Below, piece after piece: positions 6,100 to 6,234 of a stretch of DNA of 6,234 nt (its first letter is position 1; every line of letters begins with the position of its first letter). The stretch spans positions 1-6,234 of the forward strand of contig CAZPAH010000149.1 in NCBI GenBank assembly GCA_964584495.1. The letters run 5' to 3'. The notes under the pieces are model-generated. The model ran no database searches and was not told the origin of the DNA. It saw only the letters and a list, made by a program, of their open reading frames with translations. A program made the translations under genes and the position numbers. The stretch is from CAZPAH01 sp964584495 (GTDB taxonomy: Bacteria > Krumholzibacteriota > Krumholzibacteriia > Krumholzibacteriales > Krumholzibacteriaceae).

Positions 6100-6156
6100 G
6101 GGGAGAATGAAGCTCTCATGCCGCCCCTGTTCGACATTCACTTCTTCACTCTCCCC
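6100..6156. repeat. Long imperfect inverted repeat (possible REP-like element or terminator)
   Basis: GGGGAGAATGAAG (6100-6112) pairs with CTTCACTCTCCCC (6144-6156): 12 of 13 positions match, with one A-C mismatch and a 31-nt loop. Read on the minus strand, the second arm is followed by CGACTTTTAAATT, so it could act as a weak terminator for a minus-strand gene beyond the right edge, shielding the large gene from read-through. A dispersed palindromic intergenic repeat is an alternative. The rest of the flank to 6234 contains no gene I can support. Confidence 0.5.
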
Positions 6157-6234
6157 TTTGGTCGACCTTCCGGGTAACGGAAACCCTCTGAAAGTGCCAG
6201 CTTATAGACAGGTATTCTGTTCTACAGGTAAATC

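Noticed and set aside
6149..6232. Minus-strand frame open from the right edge for 28 codons, a possible tail of an upstream gene
   Set aside because: Too short to distinguish from chance and shows no recognisable motif.
6107..6234. Open plus-strand frame from ATG 6107 to the window edge (MKLSCRPCSTFTSS...)
   Set aside because: The purine tract GGGGGAG lies only 1 nt from the ATG, the first part is an arm of the inverted repeat, and the translation is repeat-like. Could be revisited with sequence beyond the edge.

Overview
The window looks like a chromosomal segment from a Gram-negative bacterium of the Fibrobacterota-Chlorobiota-Bacteroidota (FCB) superphylum or a neighbouring candidate phylum. 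Three things point there. There is a lipid A pathway phosphoesterase (LpxH family, in the form with GDIFDFWFEY and GDW blocks that I associate with Bacteroidota). There is a PorV/PorQ-family outer-membrane barrel. There is also a very large secreted protein ending in what looks like a type IX secretion (T9SS) C-terminal domain. The exact phylum cannot be decided from this sequence. Genes are GC-rich; the 154-667 gap is clearly richer in A and T.

Layout, left to right. At 1-104 (minus) is the N-terminus of a sigma-70 family factor, cut by the window edge, with a plausible promoter at 125-153. Positions 154-667 hold no gene I can support, only a small cluster of ACACCAAAT repeats. At 668-985 (minus) is a small charged helical/coiled-coil protein of unknown function. 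It diverges from the LpxH-family gene at 1096-1854 (plus, TTG start). That gene overlaps tail-to-tail by 37 bp with the PorV/PorQ-family gene at 1818-2738 (minus). Upstream of the latter on the same strand, after a 79-bp gap with its own likely promoter, is a 1073-residue protein at 2818-6039 (minus): signal peptide, M6 (immune inhibitor A-like) peptidase-type domain, five FG-GAP/VCBS-type Asp-rich repeats and a T9SS-like tail. The right flank (6040-6234) has a candidate leaderless promoter and a long imperfect inverted repeat, but no convincing gene.

How the genes may work together. LpxH would make lipid X for the outer membrane. The 1073-residue protein would cross the inner membrane by its signal peptide and then the outer membrane by a type IX-like route, in which PorV-type barrels handle CTD substrates. 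Its neighbour could be its dedicated partner; this is inferred from context only.

The most notable observation is that the M6-like domain keeps the family framework but has lost the zinc-binding HExxH: the aligned positions read Y-Q-V-G-L in an otherwise intact frame. It is therefore probably a non-catalytic pseudo-peptidase, perhaps acting as a surface-binding or structural protein.
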